DNA of 64,000 nucleotides, taken from contig JAWQUS010000030.1 in assembly GCA_036365455.1 (NCBI GenBank), forward strand, positions 16,016,001 through 16,080,000, in the 5' to 3' direction. This document shows, piece after piece, positions 46,178 through 56,497 of the stretch. The stretch is from Macrosoma leucophasiata (lineage: Eukaryota > Arthropoda > Insecta > Lepidoptera > Hedylidae). The translations under genes and the position numbers were made by a program. The notes under the pieces were generated by a model. The model made no database searches. It was not told where the DNA came from and saw only the letters and a list, made by a program, of their open reading frames with translations. Positions within the stretch are counted from its first letter, which is position 1; every line of letters begins with the position of its first letter.

Positions 46178-46540
46178 AAACATAAGTAAAAAGTACTTAT
46201 TTCATATCTTATATCTTGATTATAAATGGAAATATAAATCACATAATATCAGTGATCAGTGAATTCATGGGCAAAAATCACGTGTGATAAATAGTAATTT
46301 TCTTCATTACAAACTTTATAAAACGAAAGATGAATATAGCAAAATCAGATGATAGTGAAAAATTATGACAATGAAGTGACAACCAAAAATCCCATAATAT
46401 AAATTTTACAAGTTGCACTAAATGAATACTCCAAACTAAAGAAAATAGACGTGTATATGAAAAGTAGAATGGAATGATGTTTACAAGGGCGACGCCCAAA
46501 GATACGGCCCTCCTAGCAACCAGACGTTCTCCGATTTCGT

Positions 46541-46619
46541 ATGTATGTACTTATGTATCTTCACGCCAAGTCCCTTACGAGGTGAGCGGACAGTGTGGAG
46601 CGCCAGATATCCCGGTATC
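46541..46619 (-). repeat. Repeat E, minus copy in the retroelement leader
   Basis: It reads, reversed, GGGATATCTGGCGCTCCACA then GTAAGGGACTTGGCGTGAAG and an ATAC-like tail. Either it inserted into the leader or the true element starts downstream of it. Confidence 0.6.
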
Positions 46620-46774
46620 GATTTCGTGTTTACCAATTTCGTGTACTTTTGTGCAATACCATTGTGACCATTGTGACAGCCTCTTCTATAGTGTGTTTAT
46701 TCTTTTAATCTTTCGTTTTTAGAGTGTACATATTGTGTAAGTTATTTTAGTTCACATTTTTCTAGTTTAGTTTT

Positions 46775-49648
46775 ATGCCGGGTGGCGGTGGTGCGGTCGC
46801 GGGTGGTTCATCCGTACTTGTACCTAATCGAGTGACTTGCTCTCTCTGTTCTCAGGCGCGTTATTTTCAAAATGAACGTGGCTTGAAAATTCATTATGGC
46901 AGGGTGCACAAGGGACATATTATTAATGAATTACCACATGACGGAAACGGCGCTAACCTTCCTGACCCCAATAATAACAAAAGTCTATCAGAGACTTTGT
47001 CTCATTTAAAGAAAACAGTTCCAGTACTGAAAAGGGTGCCTCGCGGTGCTAGGACAACCGCAGCACAGGCCTTGTCCAAGTGTCTCCATGCCGTAAGCAC
47101 ACAAAATTCTTTTAGCGCCTGGGAACAGCTGCTTACTTTCCCTTACAGAGTTTTACATTTCGATAAAATTTTAGCTGCCAAAAAATCTATAACATCTTTA
47201 ATAAAACAAAATTGTACGTCCTTGATACCCATTCCTGACTCAAAATTATTTTGTAAACAAAATAGACATGTTACATACGTAGAATCAAAATTAAGGGACG
47301 GTGACATTAAAGGAGCGGCACGAGTGCTTTTTAGTACCGATACAATCGCTCCTGAATCCCCAAGCACCCTTGCTGCTCTAGAGAGCAAGCACCCAAGCCC
47401 TGCGGATGGCCTTATTTTCCCTGAACCTCCTGAACCCAGTGAATCACTATCTGTGACTGCCAACCAGGTGGCCACGGCGGTGAGCTCTTTCCGCAGCGGT
47501 TCTGCCGGCGGCCTCGATGCCTTGTCGCCGCAACACCTGAAAGACCTGCTGAGCCCTGGCGCCGGGGTGGCTGGTGAGTCGCTGCTGAGAGAGCTCACGG
47601 CTGTGATCAATTTGATGCTGGGCGGCGGTGTGAATGATGCTGTCATTGAAGCATTATACGGTGCCAACCTTTGTGCTCTAATTAAGCGCGATGGCGGCAT
47701 CCGTCCCATTGCCGTTGGCACCACATACAGACGTACGGCAGCCAAAATTTGTTGCCAATTCTACACGGACACCTTATCAAAAAAATTTCAACCTTACCAA
47801 TTGGGCTTCGGCTCAAAGGGAGGTTGTGAGGCTGCCGTACATGCCCTCTCTAGTTACCTAGACAGTGGGGAAGGTGAGGTCATCCTGAAGGTGGATCTGA
47901 AAAACGCATTCAACGCCGTTAACAGAGATGTCCTGCTGGCTGAGGCTAAGAAAGAAACCCCCAAAATTTTTAGTTTTCTTTGGCAGTGTTATAGACACCA
48001 TTCTAAATTAATGTACAAGGACCATTGTTTACTTTCAGCTGTCGGCTGCCAGCAGGGTGATCCTCTTGGGCCAGTCATTTTCAGCCTAGCTATTCACCCC
48101 ATCATTCGACAATTAAATTCCAAATTTAACGTTTGGTATTTAGACGACGGGACCCTAGGAGGCAGCGTAGATTCAGTCCTGGCAGACTTCACTTTCTTGA
48201 AGGAAAAATTCAACTCAATTGGCCTAGATTTAAATACAGAAAAATGTGAAATATATTTCCCAGAACGGACGGACAGACTAACATCTCTCTCAAAATTTTC
48301 CGAAATTGCCCCTAATATTAAAGTTATGGAAAAAAACTCCTTGCGCCTCCTGGGCTCCCCAATTTTTGACGATTCTTTTCCTTCCTTCGTAGAAGAAAAG
48401 ATCCAAAATTATTTTGAAATTTCAAAGAAACTGTCCGAAATTAATGTTCATTCTGCTTATACGCTGTTTCGATACTGTTCTTTCGGCCCTAAATTTATAT
48501 ACTATCTCCGATGTTCCCCTTTATGGAAACATACGGAACTACTAATAAAGATTGACTCAATCATCAGAACAACGATGACGACCATTTTCAACACGACTCT
48601 GGACGACCGCGCGTGGGATCAGGCCACTCTTCCCATCCGACTGGGTGGCCTAGGCGTCCGCAAAATTTCTAGTATAAGTCTACCGGCGTTCTTGTCCTCG
48701 GTCCACGGCACTAATAATTTAACTAGGAAAATTTTATCAACCACACTGGTGAATTTTGAAGTGCCGTGCTTGACCGACGCCTTGAGCGCCTGGAAAACGA
48801 CTTGCCCAAATATGGACCTGCCGGGTAACCTCTCTTCACAGCGACAGTGGGACGCACCGCTCTGCAGCTTGGTACGGAAAAATCTTATAGATACGTCAAC
48901 CAACGCTGCGAAGCGAGCCCGTCTTCGCGCGCTTGGAGAGTGGGAATCCGGTCTCTGGTTACAGGCTTTGCCATCACCCAGCATCGGGACAATGATGGAT
49001 GACATCACCTTCCGGCTCGCTACTTGCCTCCGCCTAGGCACATCTTGCTGCGCTCCGCATCGCTGCCCCTGTGGTGAAGCTGTCGACCGCCTGGGGCACC
49101 ATGGTCTCTCCTGTGGTAGAAGTGCCGGCAGATTCACCAGGCACGCCCAATTAAATGACATTCTGCGCCGAGCCCTTTCCACCGCCGGCGTGCCAGCCAT
49201 ATTAGAACCCAACGGACTGGCACGTGACGATGGAAGGAGACCGGACGGTATGTCATTGATGCCCTGGAAGATGGGTAGGCCTTTGGTGTGGGACGCAACT
49301 TGCGTTGACACCTTAGCGCCATCCCATCTTCCAAGCACGGCGGGCTCCGCTGGCACTGCTGCTGCAACTGCGGAGACCCTGAAACAGCGCAAATATAGTA
49401 CCCTTCCAGAGGACTATATATTTGTGCCTTTCGGGGTCGAAACTCTTGGTCCATGGGGCCCCAGTGCTCGGCTCTTATTCAAAGAGATCGCGAAACGGCT
49501 GGTCGACACTTCCCGTGACCAGAGGGCTGGCCAATTTTTAGGTCAAAGAATCAGCATTGCCATCCAACGAGGTAATGCTGCCAGCCTTCTGGGTACCATA
49601 ACACAGGAAGGCAGTGATGCGGAATTTTTAGATGTATGTTGTTTTTAG
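46775..49648 (+). CDS. Retroelement polyprotein: C2H2 finger, reverse transcriptase, restriction-like endonuclease
   Basis: 957 codons with no stop or frameshift. A C2H2 finger lies near the N-terminus (C22, C25, H40, H45; CX2CX14HX4H), likely for target DNA binding. RT motifs: VDLKNAFN (Asp374, motif A), QQGDPLGP (426-433, motif B), YLDDG (455-459, motif C), GLDLNTEKC (483-491), LLGSP (525-529). A CPCG...HH...C knuckle (764-780) and a GRFTRH segment follow, then RRPDG (822-825) and VWDAT (Asp840), the PD-(10-20)-D layout of restriction-like endonucleases in R2-type elements. That architecture supports target-primed retrotransposition. The YLDDG box is unlike the F/YADD of R2; it resembles uncharacterised RT proteins common in cnidarian and arthropod genomes, so I do not assign R2. 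Start ATG chosen because it precedes the finger. All key residues appear intact. Confidence 0.88.
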   Translation: MPGGGGAVAGGSSVLVPNRVTCSLCSQARYFQNERGLKIHYGRVHKGHIINELPHDGNGANLPDPNNNKSLSETLSHLKKTVPVLKRVPRGARTTAAQALSKCLHAVSTQNSFSAWEQLLTFPYRVLHFDKILAAKKSITSLIKQNCTSLIPIPDSKLFCKQNRHVTYVESKLRDGDIKGAARVLFSTDTIAPESPSTLAALESKHPSPADGLIFPEPPEPSESLSVTANQVATAVSSFRSGSAGGLDALSPQHLKDLLSPGAGVAGESLLRELTAVINLMLGGGVNDAVIEALYGANLCALIKRDGGIRPIAVGTTYRRTAAKICCQFYTDTLSKKFQPYQLGFGSKGGCEAAVHALSSYLDSGEGEVILKVDLKNAFNAVNRDVLLAEAKKETPKIFSFLWQCYRHHSKLMYKDHCLLSAVGCQQGDPLGPVIFSLAIHPIIRQLNSKFNVWYLDDGTLGGSVDSVLADFTFLKEKFNSIGLDLNTEKCEIYFPERTDRLTSLSKFSEIAPNIKVMEKNSLRLLGSPIFDDSFPSFVEEKIQNYFEISKKLSEINVHSAYTLFRYCSFGPKFIYYLRCSPLWKHTELLIKIDSIIRTTMTTIFNTTLDDRAWDQATLPIRLGGLGVRKISSISLPAFLSSVHGTNNLTRKILSTTLVNFEVPCLTDALSAWKTTCPNMDLPGNLSSQRQWDAPLCSLVRKNLIDTSTNAAKRARLRALGEWESGLWLQALPSPSIGTMMDDITFRLATCLRLGTSCCAPHRCPCGEAVDRLGHHGLSCGRSAGRFTRHAQLNDILRRALSTAGVPAILEPNGLARDDGRRPDGMSLMPWKMGRPLVWDATCVDTLAPSHLPSTAGSAGTAAATAETLKQRKYSTLPEDYIFVPFGVETLGPWGPSARLLFKEIAKRLVDTSRDQRAGQFLGQRISIAIQRGNAASLLGTITQEGSDAEFLDVCCF

Positions 49649-49779
49649 TTTAGTTTTAATTTTTTATTATGTAAATATTATTTAGGCATATGATAATTTA
49701 ACTTAATTTATGTACTTAGTATCTAGAAATTTATTTCAATAAAATCGATATTATAATTACAAAACATATCTTATATCTT

Positions 49780-50039
49780 ATATATTATATATCCTTGAAT
49801 ATTTGTGTTTTTACATATCATTATTAACTGTATCAGATAATAAAATTAATGAACGAAAGATTTTCTTGAAAAATGTATTTTCAATGGAAAAGTTATTTCT
49901 TGCTTAGCTTCGAAGTAGTTCCAAGTCAGCTTCTGTAACAAGTACTTCCTTTTCCCATAACTTTGTACTCGGGCAACTAGTACAGCTTATTTAGTAAGTA
50001 GAATGCGTTCCTCCATGAAGTTTGCAGAATTTCATGGAG
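49780..50039. other. AT-rich DNA, nothing recognised
   Basis: A short inverted pair (GAATGCGTTCCTCCATGAA / its inverse) at about 50002-50050 abuts the next repeat. Confidence 0.45.
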
Positions 50040-50220
50040 GAACGCATTCGACAAATCGGGCAGGGCTTCAGTAGCTCAATTGGAAGAGCGGCTGGACTAG
50101 ATTCCCAGTAGGTCGCGAGTTCGAGCCTCGCCTGAAGTCAAATTTTTCTTTCCATTTTTCTTTAAAAATAAAATATATTTCACAAGCATGTGTTAATGCG
50201 AAATAATATAAAAAACAATT
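50040..50220 (+). repeat. tRNA-like repeat T, copy 3
   Basis: Core 50064-50139 (GGCTTCAGTAGCTCAATTGG to GCCTGAAGTC), then the conserved tail ending GCGAAATAATATAAAAAACA. Confidence 0.7.
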
Positions 50221-50339
50221 ATTAAGGGTAAAAGCGACTTCTTTACGATATTCAATAAACTGAAAAGTCTATTATATCGGTTGCCTAACTAGCATAGTTG
50301 GTAATAGATGGCGCTGCTGCTACCATAAAGCATTGCAAT

Positions 50340-50530
50340 AGATGTGAAGGAAAGATTTGACAAATCGGGCAGGGCTTCAGTAGCTCAATTGGAAGAGCGG
50401 CTGGACTAGATTCCCAGTAGGTCGCGAGTTCGAGCCTCGCCTGAAGTCAAATTTTTCTTTCCATTTTTCTTTAAAAATAAAATATATTTCACAAGCATGT
50501 GTTAATGCGAAATAATATAAAAAACAATAT
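50340..50530 (+). repeat. tRNA-like repeat T, copy 4
   Basis: Core 50373-50448, nearly identical to copy 3 (309 bp upstream) over the core and about 80 bp of tail. The leader GATTTGACAAATCGGGCAGG is shared with copy 1. Confidence 0.7.
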
Positions 50531-51039
50531 TAGATAATATTTTATGTGTAAAAAACCGAATTTGTTTGTAAATAAAGCAAATCAAAATCTCATTTCAAAA
50601 CAGATTCAACTAGACATTTTTGAACGACAATTTTATAATACAACTAGCTGTGCCTGCAACTTTGTTTGCGTGGAATAGTGGCTTTGGGACATTAGGCAGC
50701 GCTTTTGGATATACATTTTGGTTAATTTTGGATCATAAACACTTTTGGGTAGCTAAAAAAACCTATTTTGCAGTAATGCTTCTCTGTACACGATATTGGA
50801 CGTATGACCATCGGGGATAAAAGCACACAGGCTGCTAGGATTGCGAAAAATTGCTAATTATGTGTTTAAACGCGCATCCATCCTATGCTGAACCGTATTT
50901 TCGAAAATGCCATTTTATACTTCTATGCATAATATTTTTTTATAGAAAATTATTATAAACTTTTGTAAATTTTCAGTCAATTTTTAAACATAAAAGATAG
51001 ATCTATGCATGAAAAATTGAATATTAACGTTGTGCATTT
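50531..51039. other. AT-rich DNA with a repeat F-like start at 50641
   Basis: CTAGCTGTGCCTGCAACTTT at 50643 is the F/RTE-like opening phrase; the rest is unassigned. Confidence 0.4.
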
Positions 51040-51430
51040 TTACCCACTAATGCCACCACCACCACCGCCACCACTACAATCGTCACCAACGCCATCAACG
51101 CCATCACCATCACCAAACACCTACGCCACCAATGCCACCACTGATACAAACGCCACCAAAACCACCACTACCACCACAACCAATGTCACCAACGCCCCCA
51201 AAACTACCTACAACACCACCAACATCACCAACGCCACCAATGCCTCCACCGCCAGTAAAACAACCGCCAGCACCATTAACGCCACCAACACCACCACTAG
51301 AGTCACCAACAACACCTATGCCACCAACGACATCAACGCCACCACTTTCATCACCACCACTACAAACACCACCAATGCCACCAACACCACTAACGTCACC
51401 ACCACCACCACCATCGCCATCATCGTAGTC
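51040..51430. repeat. CCACCAACG-type imperfect minisatellite
   Basis: Imperfect trinucleotide-based repeat, C-rich on the plus strand (CCACCA, ACGCCA, ATGCC words). It leaves three frames open for 98 to 161 codons of Thr/Asn-, Pro/Thr- or Gly-rich sequence. Low complexity and absence of flanking exon signals argue against a gene. Confidence 0.75.
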
Positions 51431-51616
51431 ACATCCGAAAGACGTCCATCCGTCTCCGCTGGACAAAGCCTTTCCCGAAGATGCTCCTAAAAGTGTTGTG
51501 CGTCATAAGGAAAGAATACGCCATAATTGCCACTCTTGGCATGCTGAATAGTGATCAAAGCGGAGATTGTTTTATGCCGGGAAGCTGCTATGCGGTATGC
51601 TTAATGTTACTAACAG
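51431..51616. other. Unassigned
   Basis: It holds a GGACAAAGCC phrase similar to 8660-8690. No gene. Confidence 0.3.
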
Positions 51617-52030
51617 AGAAAAACCGGCCAAGTGCGAGTCGAACTCGTGCACGAAGGGTTCCGTATAAAAAATGCCATAAAAATTTCGTTTGTTGGAAGG
51701 TATTATACAACATAAGACCTAAAAATTCTGTGAAAATTTTAAGTGTATACTTGATACCGTTATTGGTATCGAGCAAAAAATATACGAAAAAAAACACGTT
51801 TATTGTATGCCCCCTTGGACCCCTTAATATTTTCATTTTCTTATTTTTAGTATTCAATTTTGTTGCTATAGCGGTAACAGAAATACATAATTTGTGAAAA
51901 TAATAGCTTTCTAGCTATCACTGTTTATGAGTTACAGCCTGGGGACAGACAGACGGATGGACGGACAGACAGGCAGACAGCGGAGGATGAGTAATAGGGT
52001 CCGTTTTTACCTTTTAGCTACGGAACCCTA
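51617..52030 (+). mobile_element. Element O, plus copy
   Basis: It runs from ACCGGCCAAGTGCGAGTCG to TAGCTACGGAACCCTA and contains a GACAGACAGACGGATGG simple repeat. It matches 31912-32210 at both ends, with a different interior length. Confidence 0.65.
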
Positions 52031-53064
52031 AAAAAGATCGATTCAGAATAGTTTTAAAATATTCTTTAGGATTCTTTAAATTGTCGTAACTTTTTTATTT
52101 CTGAACCGATTGACATGAAATAAACAGTAAATGTTAAGTGAGACTTACCACAATATATTAGTTAAAACTAAAAATCGGATAAGCCATTTTTGATATTAGC
52201 GTGCACAAACACACAGACAAACATACATTTTTCCGGAATAAAAAGTACCCAGTGTTGTGCGCCAAAAGTTAAAGTATAAATATACCAAGTTTCATCGTAA
52301 TCGGACTTGTAGATTTTGTGTGATGCTTGAACAAACAGACAGACAGACAGAAAGACAGACAGACAGACAAAAAATTTTCTAATCACATATTTGTGTTCGG
52401 TATCGATCTAGTAACATTCCCTGGTATTTATTTTTTCAATATTTTCAATGTACAGAATTTGAACTTCTACAGTTTTATTATAAGTATAGATTTAACAAAA
52501 ATAAACTATACGAAAATACATAAAATAAATTGAAATTTTTTAAACTGAAATAAATGACTGCAAATATCATGTGGGATATCATCTGGGCTGGAATTGATGA
52601 AACAACGTCTGCATTGTATTTCGTATCCGCTTTATTAATTCTCTACTTTGTTGGTATTGCAACAATGCGATAAAATAAATCTGTCTGTAAAACTCTGTCA
52701 CGACATATAATAATACAAGCTGTTGCCCGCGGCTTCGCCCACCTGGATGTCATTTTTTAAATAACTAAGTAGCCTATGTTCTTTCTCAAAGTGAGCTCTA
52801 TCTCTGTACCGAATTTCATTAAAATCGGTTCAGTCCTTTGGACGTGAAAAGGAAAGGTAACAGACAGACATACAGACAGAGTTACTTTCGCATTTATAAT
52901 ATTAGTAGGGATAGGGATTTGTTGAGGATTGTTTATGGCCGAATAGTAGAGCCCGATAACATATTAAGAATGACGTCATTGTTTCTTTCTTAAATAATCT
53001 AAAAATACAACTTTTTGTTTGTTGTATATCTTTTAGTTAGAAATATCTTATCCTGAGTAATAAT
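52031..53064. other. Intergenic DNA with (ACAG)n and repeat F
   Basis: 52333-52372 is (ACAG)n. 52725-52915 is an F-like repeat (AGCTGTTGCCCGCGGCTTCG ... ACAGACAGACATACAGACAG ... TTATAATATTAGTAGGGAT), a widespread lepidopteran repeat style. No gene. Confidence 0.5.
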
Positions 53065-53440
53065 AATACATAATAATAATAATGGCAACACATTATACAT
53101 CTTACTGCTGGGCACGAGTCTCTCCCCTTTTTAGGGGGAGGCCTGGAGCTTACTCCACCACGCTGCTCCAATGCGGATTGGTGGAGATACGGGTTAGTGG
53201 CCAACCCGCTGTCGAATGTTTTCAAACCGCACATAAGGCCTCCGACAAGGTTAAATGACTGCTATCTATCGATAGCAACCGGGACCGATGGCTTAACGTG
53301 CTCTCCGAAGCACGGAAACGCGCATTTTAATTTGCCACTAGCGGTACCCATCACACACTCGACCGCGCCCGTAATGCTTAACCGAGTAGATCGCTTACGA
53401 TGCTTACGATCTACTCTAGCCGCGGGGCCATGCGCGCTTC
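53065..53440 (-). mobile_element. SINE-like family D, copy 3, 15-bp target duplication
   Basis: Full minus-strand unit from GAAGCGCGCATGGCC to (ATT)n. Perfect ATCCTGAGTAATAAT repeats flank it at 53050-53064 and 53441-53455. Confidence 0.88.
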
Positions 53441-53732
53441 ATCCTGAGTAATAATCAACATTTTTATAAACTGAGTTTTTGAATGCTACGGGCCAAAGAT
53501 ATTATCTATCGTTGCACTAAGTATATATAATATACTAATGTAAGTAGGTACATTTTGCAATAAATATATTGATTGATTGATTGATAAGTTTTTTCGATTT
53601 TTGTTACTGAGGGTGCGATGTAATGTTTATATGTATAAATTATAAATTATGTCTTACAATATCGTGTGCAAACAATATATTTACTTATTTTTGTGTTTAA
53701 TAACTAATTGTTAATGATGATAGATCCGAAAT

Positions 53733-53930
53733 TGGTGGTAGAGCTTCAGAAACAGAACTCGAGAGTATAGGCGTCTCCGTATCACCTCAGCTATTTGCTG
53801 CATAATGGGTGTGCAGGACTATCGTGTTCCGGTCAGATGGAATTTACAGCCCCGTAATTTCTGTAACAGAGGCACAACACTTTGTATCTCAGGAATAGCA
53901 AAGCATCTTTATTGAATTCTCTGGTTTTTA
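53733..53930 (+). mobile_element. SINE-like family A, old diverged copy
   Basis: It has GGTGGTAGAGCTTCAG, GACTATCGTGTTCCGGTCAG and CCCGTAATTTCTG, with heavy divergence. The 3' end is cut near the K element that follows. 53456-53732 holds nothing recognised. Confidence 0.6.
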
Positions 53931-53950
53931 TCAATATTATTTTACGCTAC

Positions 53951-54154
53951 ACCAGAGAATATGTTATAATACTACGTATAGAATGGACACTTCGACGTCC
54001 CGCCCGATTTGCCCGCATCACTCAACCCCTTCCCCTCTTATGGGCGACGGTTGGTATTTTGTACGTGCTACGCACACAGGTGCGCGTGTAAATTCACGTC
54101 ACTGATTGATATCTGTGTAATAGAAACCAAATTAAGCGTTTGTATGGAATTTTT
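53951..54154 (+). mobile_element. Family K element, copy 3, right end lost
   Basis: It starts CCAGAGAATATGTTATAAT and runs to TTTGTATGGAATTTTTG, where MITE J begins and the CCGCGGTGTG end is missing. Confidence 0.7.
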
Positions 54155-54156
54155 GT

Positions 54157-54375
54157 GTACAGTGCTCATCAAAATATATTGCACATCGAGCCTATGAAAG
54201 TGACAATCGGTTAGTTTCGTTTTCATAGAGAACTTTTCTGCACACTGCCTGCGTAAGCATTGATAGTCCGCTATTGGTCAAAACTTGATCAAAATGGTCG
54301 ATAAACGTCACGTAGGTATTGTGCGAAAGAGATAACGCTCTACAGACCCGAAATAAGACGAAATCCCCTTCCTAC
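54157..54375. mobile_element. MITE family J, copy 3, right end lost
   Basis: It starts GTACAGTGCTCATCA and ends in the middle of the right terminal region. Confidence 0.7.
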
Positions 54376-55455
54376 TATCGATCTATACAAATAAATAAAA
54401 TTGGAGTGTCTGTTTGTATTATAAAAATAACCGCTTTTTACTAAATGCATATGTATGTTTACACGGTACATATACCAAAACAACATTTTTTTGAATTCTT
54501 GTCTGTCTGTCTGTTTGGCGGGGCTAATCTTGGGAACGGCTGGACCGATTTTGACGGGACTTTCACTGGCAGATAGCTGATGTAATAAGGAGTAACTAAG
54601 GCTACTTTTATTCTAGCTGCGCCCACGACTTTATCCGGGTAGATACTGAACAATCATAAATTCTCACGCGGGTGAAGTCGCAGGCACAGCTAGTGCTGAG
54701 CTAGTGTAGATATTTCTTGTAAGATACTGTACATTAATTTTCAATCTGATAGTTGTTACATACATTCATCACCTTAAAAATACAAACTTGTGTCTGATAG
54801 TCGCCACATTCATTACCTTATTATCTATTCTATATCTATTCTTATATATATTGATCATGATGATATTATTATGATGCCAAAACACACAACATTCGTTTTA
54901 TTGACTTTTGATAAAGATCTATGAAATTAGGCTAGCTATGAAAGATTGGCTACGTCGCGTAGCATTGTAATACGAAATCGTAGACATGTACATTATTATT
55001 ACGTGTAGCCACATAAAGAACATTATATTTCTTCGAAAAGTCGTAAATAAATAATGTTGGTTCTAATATCATTAATATTGTTGTATCTATGATCTCTCGT
55101 CATGACTTTGTATCGTATAATTACCACCCTATCATCATTTAACAATTGGTATTCCATTGAATAGTACCTAATAACATAAATTAAACAGAGAAAAAACATA
55201 TACAAATCAAATATGTTTTAACACTATTATTATTATTTTAGTCGAAAAGGGTCCATGGTTGGACAAATTTAACGTTATATTCCAATCAATTAACACAAAA
55301 CTTCAAATAATACACACAAACCTTCCTCATGAATTTCTCTATATATTCGTGAAAATCGCTTGAAAATCTGTGTTGAGTAGTCTTTTAGTTTATCACGAAC
55401 AGACAGACAGATAGACGCGACGGCGGACTTTATTTCATAATACGTACATTAAAGA
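54376..55455. other. AT-rich DNA with generic repeat phrases
   Basis: 54380-54700 has CTGTCTGTCTGTTTGGCGGG, CTGGACCGATTTTGACGGGA and an inverted F-like end (GAAGTCGCAGGCACAGCTAG). 54700-55455 shows no gene. Confidence 0.4.
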
Positions 55456-56004
55456 GTACAGTATCCAATAAGAAATAATGCACATCGACCTCAGGAAGAG
55501 ACGTCGGCCTTTTTCGGATCTGTAGAGCGTTATCTCTTTCGTACCTTACCTACTTGACGTTTGTCGACCATTGTGATCAAGTTTTGATCAATACCGGACT
55601 ACGGATGCTTACGTAGTGTGCAGCAGAGATAACGCTCTATAAAACCGAAACTAGACGATTGTCACTTTCATAGGCTCGATGTGCCTTTTTTTAATGTAAT
55701 TGTAGTTGTAAACAAGCGCACAGTTCACATTGATGTTAAGTGATGACTGCAGCCTATACACACCCACACAAAGAGCAAGGTCAAAATGCAGATGCGTTAC
55801 CACTTCTGAGACTTAAGGTGTTATGCCTCTGTGCCGGAAACTACACGGCCGTACATTACCACCTGACCGGAACACGATAGTGCTGAACACTACCATTTAG
55901 CGGCAAATATATTAGGTAATGCGGTGGTGCCTACGCCCGCTAGCTCCGTCACTGGAGCTCTACCACCAGTTAAAGTAGCATTATTTCTTGATGAGCACTG
56001 TACG
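55456..56004. mobile_element. MITE family J, copy 4, split by a SINE
   Basis: The left part runs from GTACAGTATCCAATAAG to GGCTCGATGTGC. The right part resumes at about 55971 and ends GAGCACTGTAC. Family A lies between. Confidence 0.82.
55685..55970 (-). mobile_element. SINE-like family A inside MITE J
   Basis: Full minus-strand copy, from poly-T to CTCTACCACCAGT. It is independent of the insertion at 27467, because it is in the opposite orientation relative to the MITE and at a slightly different point. Confidence 0.85.
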
Positions 56005-56283
56005 TTTTATTTCACCTGGATCAGTCAGTTCACTTTTTAATTTGATGAGCGAGGCTCACTAAATCAATTAATAGTGTCTGGCAGAACCCTAGCGATCGAT
56101 CCTTCGCAACTTATTTTTGAAGAATTCGTTATGAGTTTTCAGTTCATCAAAAGAGTAGGACGAGGTATGACGCAATTTATTTTGATATTCCCGAACATAA
56201 ATGTTGTTCAAAAATCGGATTAAAAAGAATGTGGTTTAGTCAGTTGTTGGTTCGATTTCAGCAAAATATTTGTTAAATTTATA
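56005..56283. other. AT-rich DNA, nothing recognised
   Basis: No gene or shared repeat. Confidence 0.4.
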
Positions 56284-56428
56284 CCCCCTTCATATACGTA
56301 TTTTAGCTGAAGTGTTGCTAATATCTCCTTTGTCTTTTTCTATCCTGCACATTTGACAATGCAACTGTCAAAGACAAAGATTCTATACCTAAAACGTATC
56401 TAATGTAAGTTTATGGATAAGGGGGTTA
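56284..56428. mobile_element. MITE family I, copy 3
   Basis: It starts CCCCCTTCATATACGTATTT and ends TAAGGGGGTTAG. It is in inverse orientation to copy 1 internally (CCTTTGTCTTTTTCTATCC). Confidence 0.7.
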
Positions 56429-56497
56429 GTCTTTGTAAAATGTAGCATCCTTCCTTAACCTTAACAAATTTGTTGAAGTTAATTTTAAATAGAGTAC

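Larger units (their letters stand above)
46218..49764 (+). mobile_element. Intact RLE-type non-LTR retroelement beside the satellite
   Basis: One long ORF lies between an about 560-bp leader and an about 115-bp trailer with AATAAA (49739) and a terminal ACAAAA. The 15-bp sequence CATATCTTATATCTT occurs just outside on both sides (46203-46217 and 49765-49779), a candidate target duplication in AT-rich DNA. The leader carries an inverted repeat E copy (46541-46619). The trailer contains ATCGATATT, echoing the satellite. Confidence 0.7.

Noticed and set aside
46775..49648. Naming the retroelement R2
   Set aside because: The domain layout is similar, but the YLDDG motif and flanking sequence differ from R2, and it is not in 28S rDNA.
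37999..50448. Four T-core sequences as functional tRNA genes
   Set aside because: The anticodon stem mispairs, no standard anticodon fits, and the flanks are conserved between copies as in a mobile repeat.
51005..51490. Thr/Asn-rich, Pro-rich and Gly-rich open frames
   Set aside because: Low-complexity CCACCAACG-type minisatellite open in several frames; no splice or promoter evidence.
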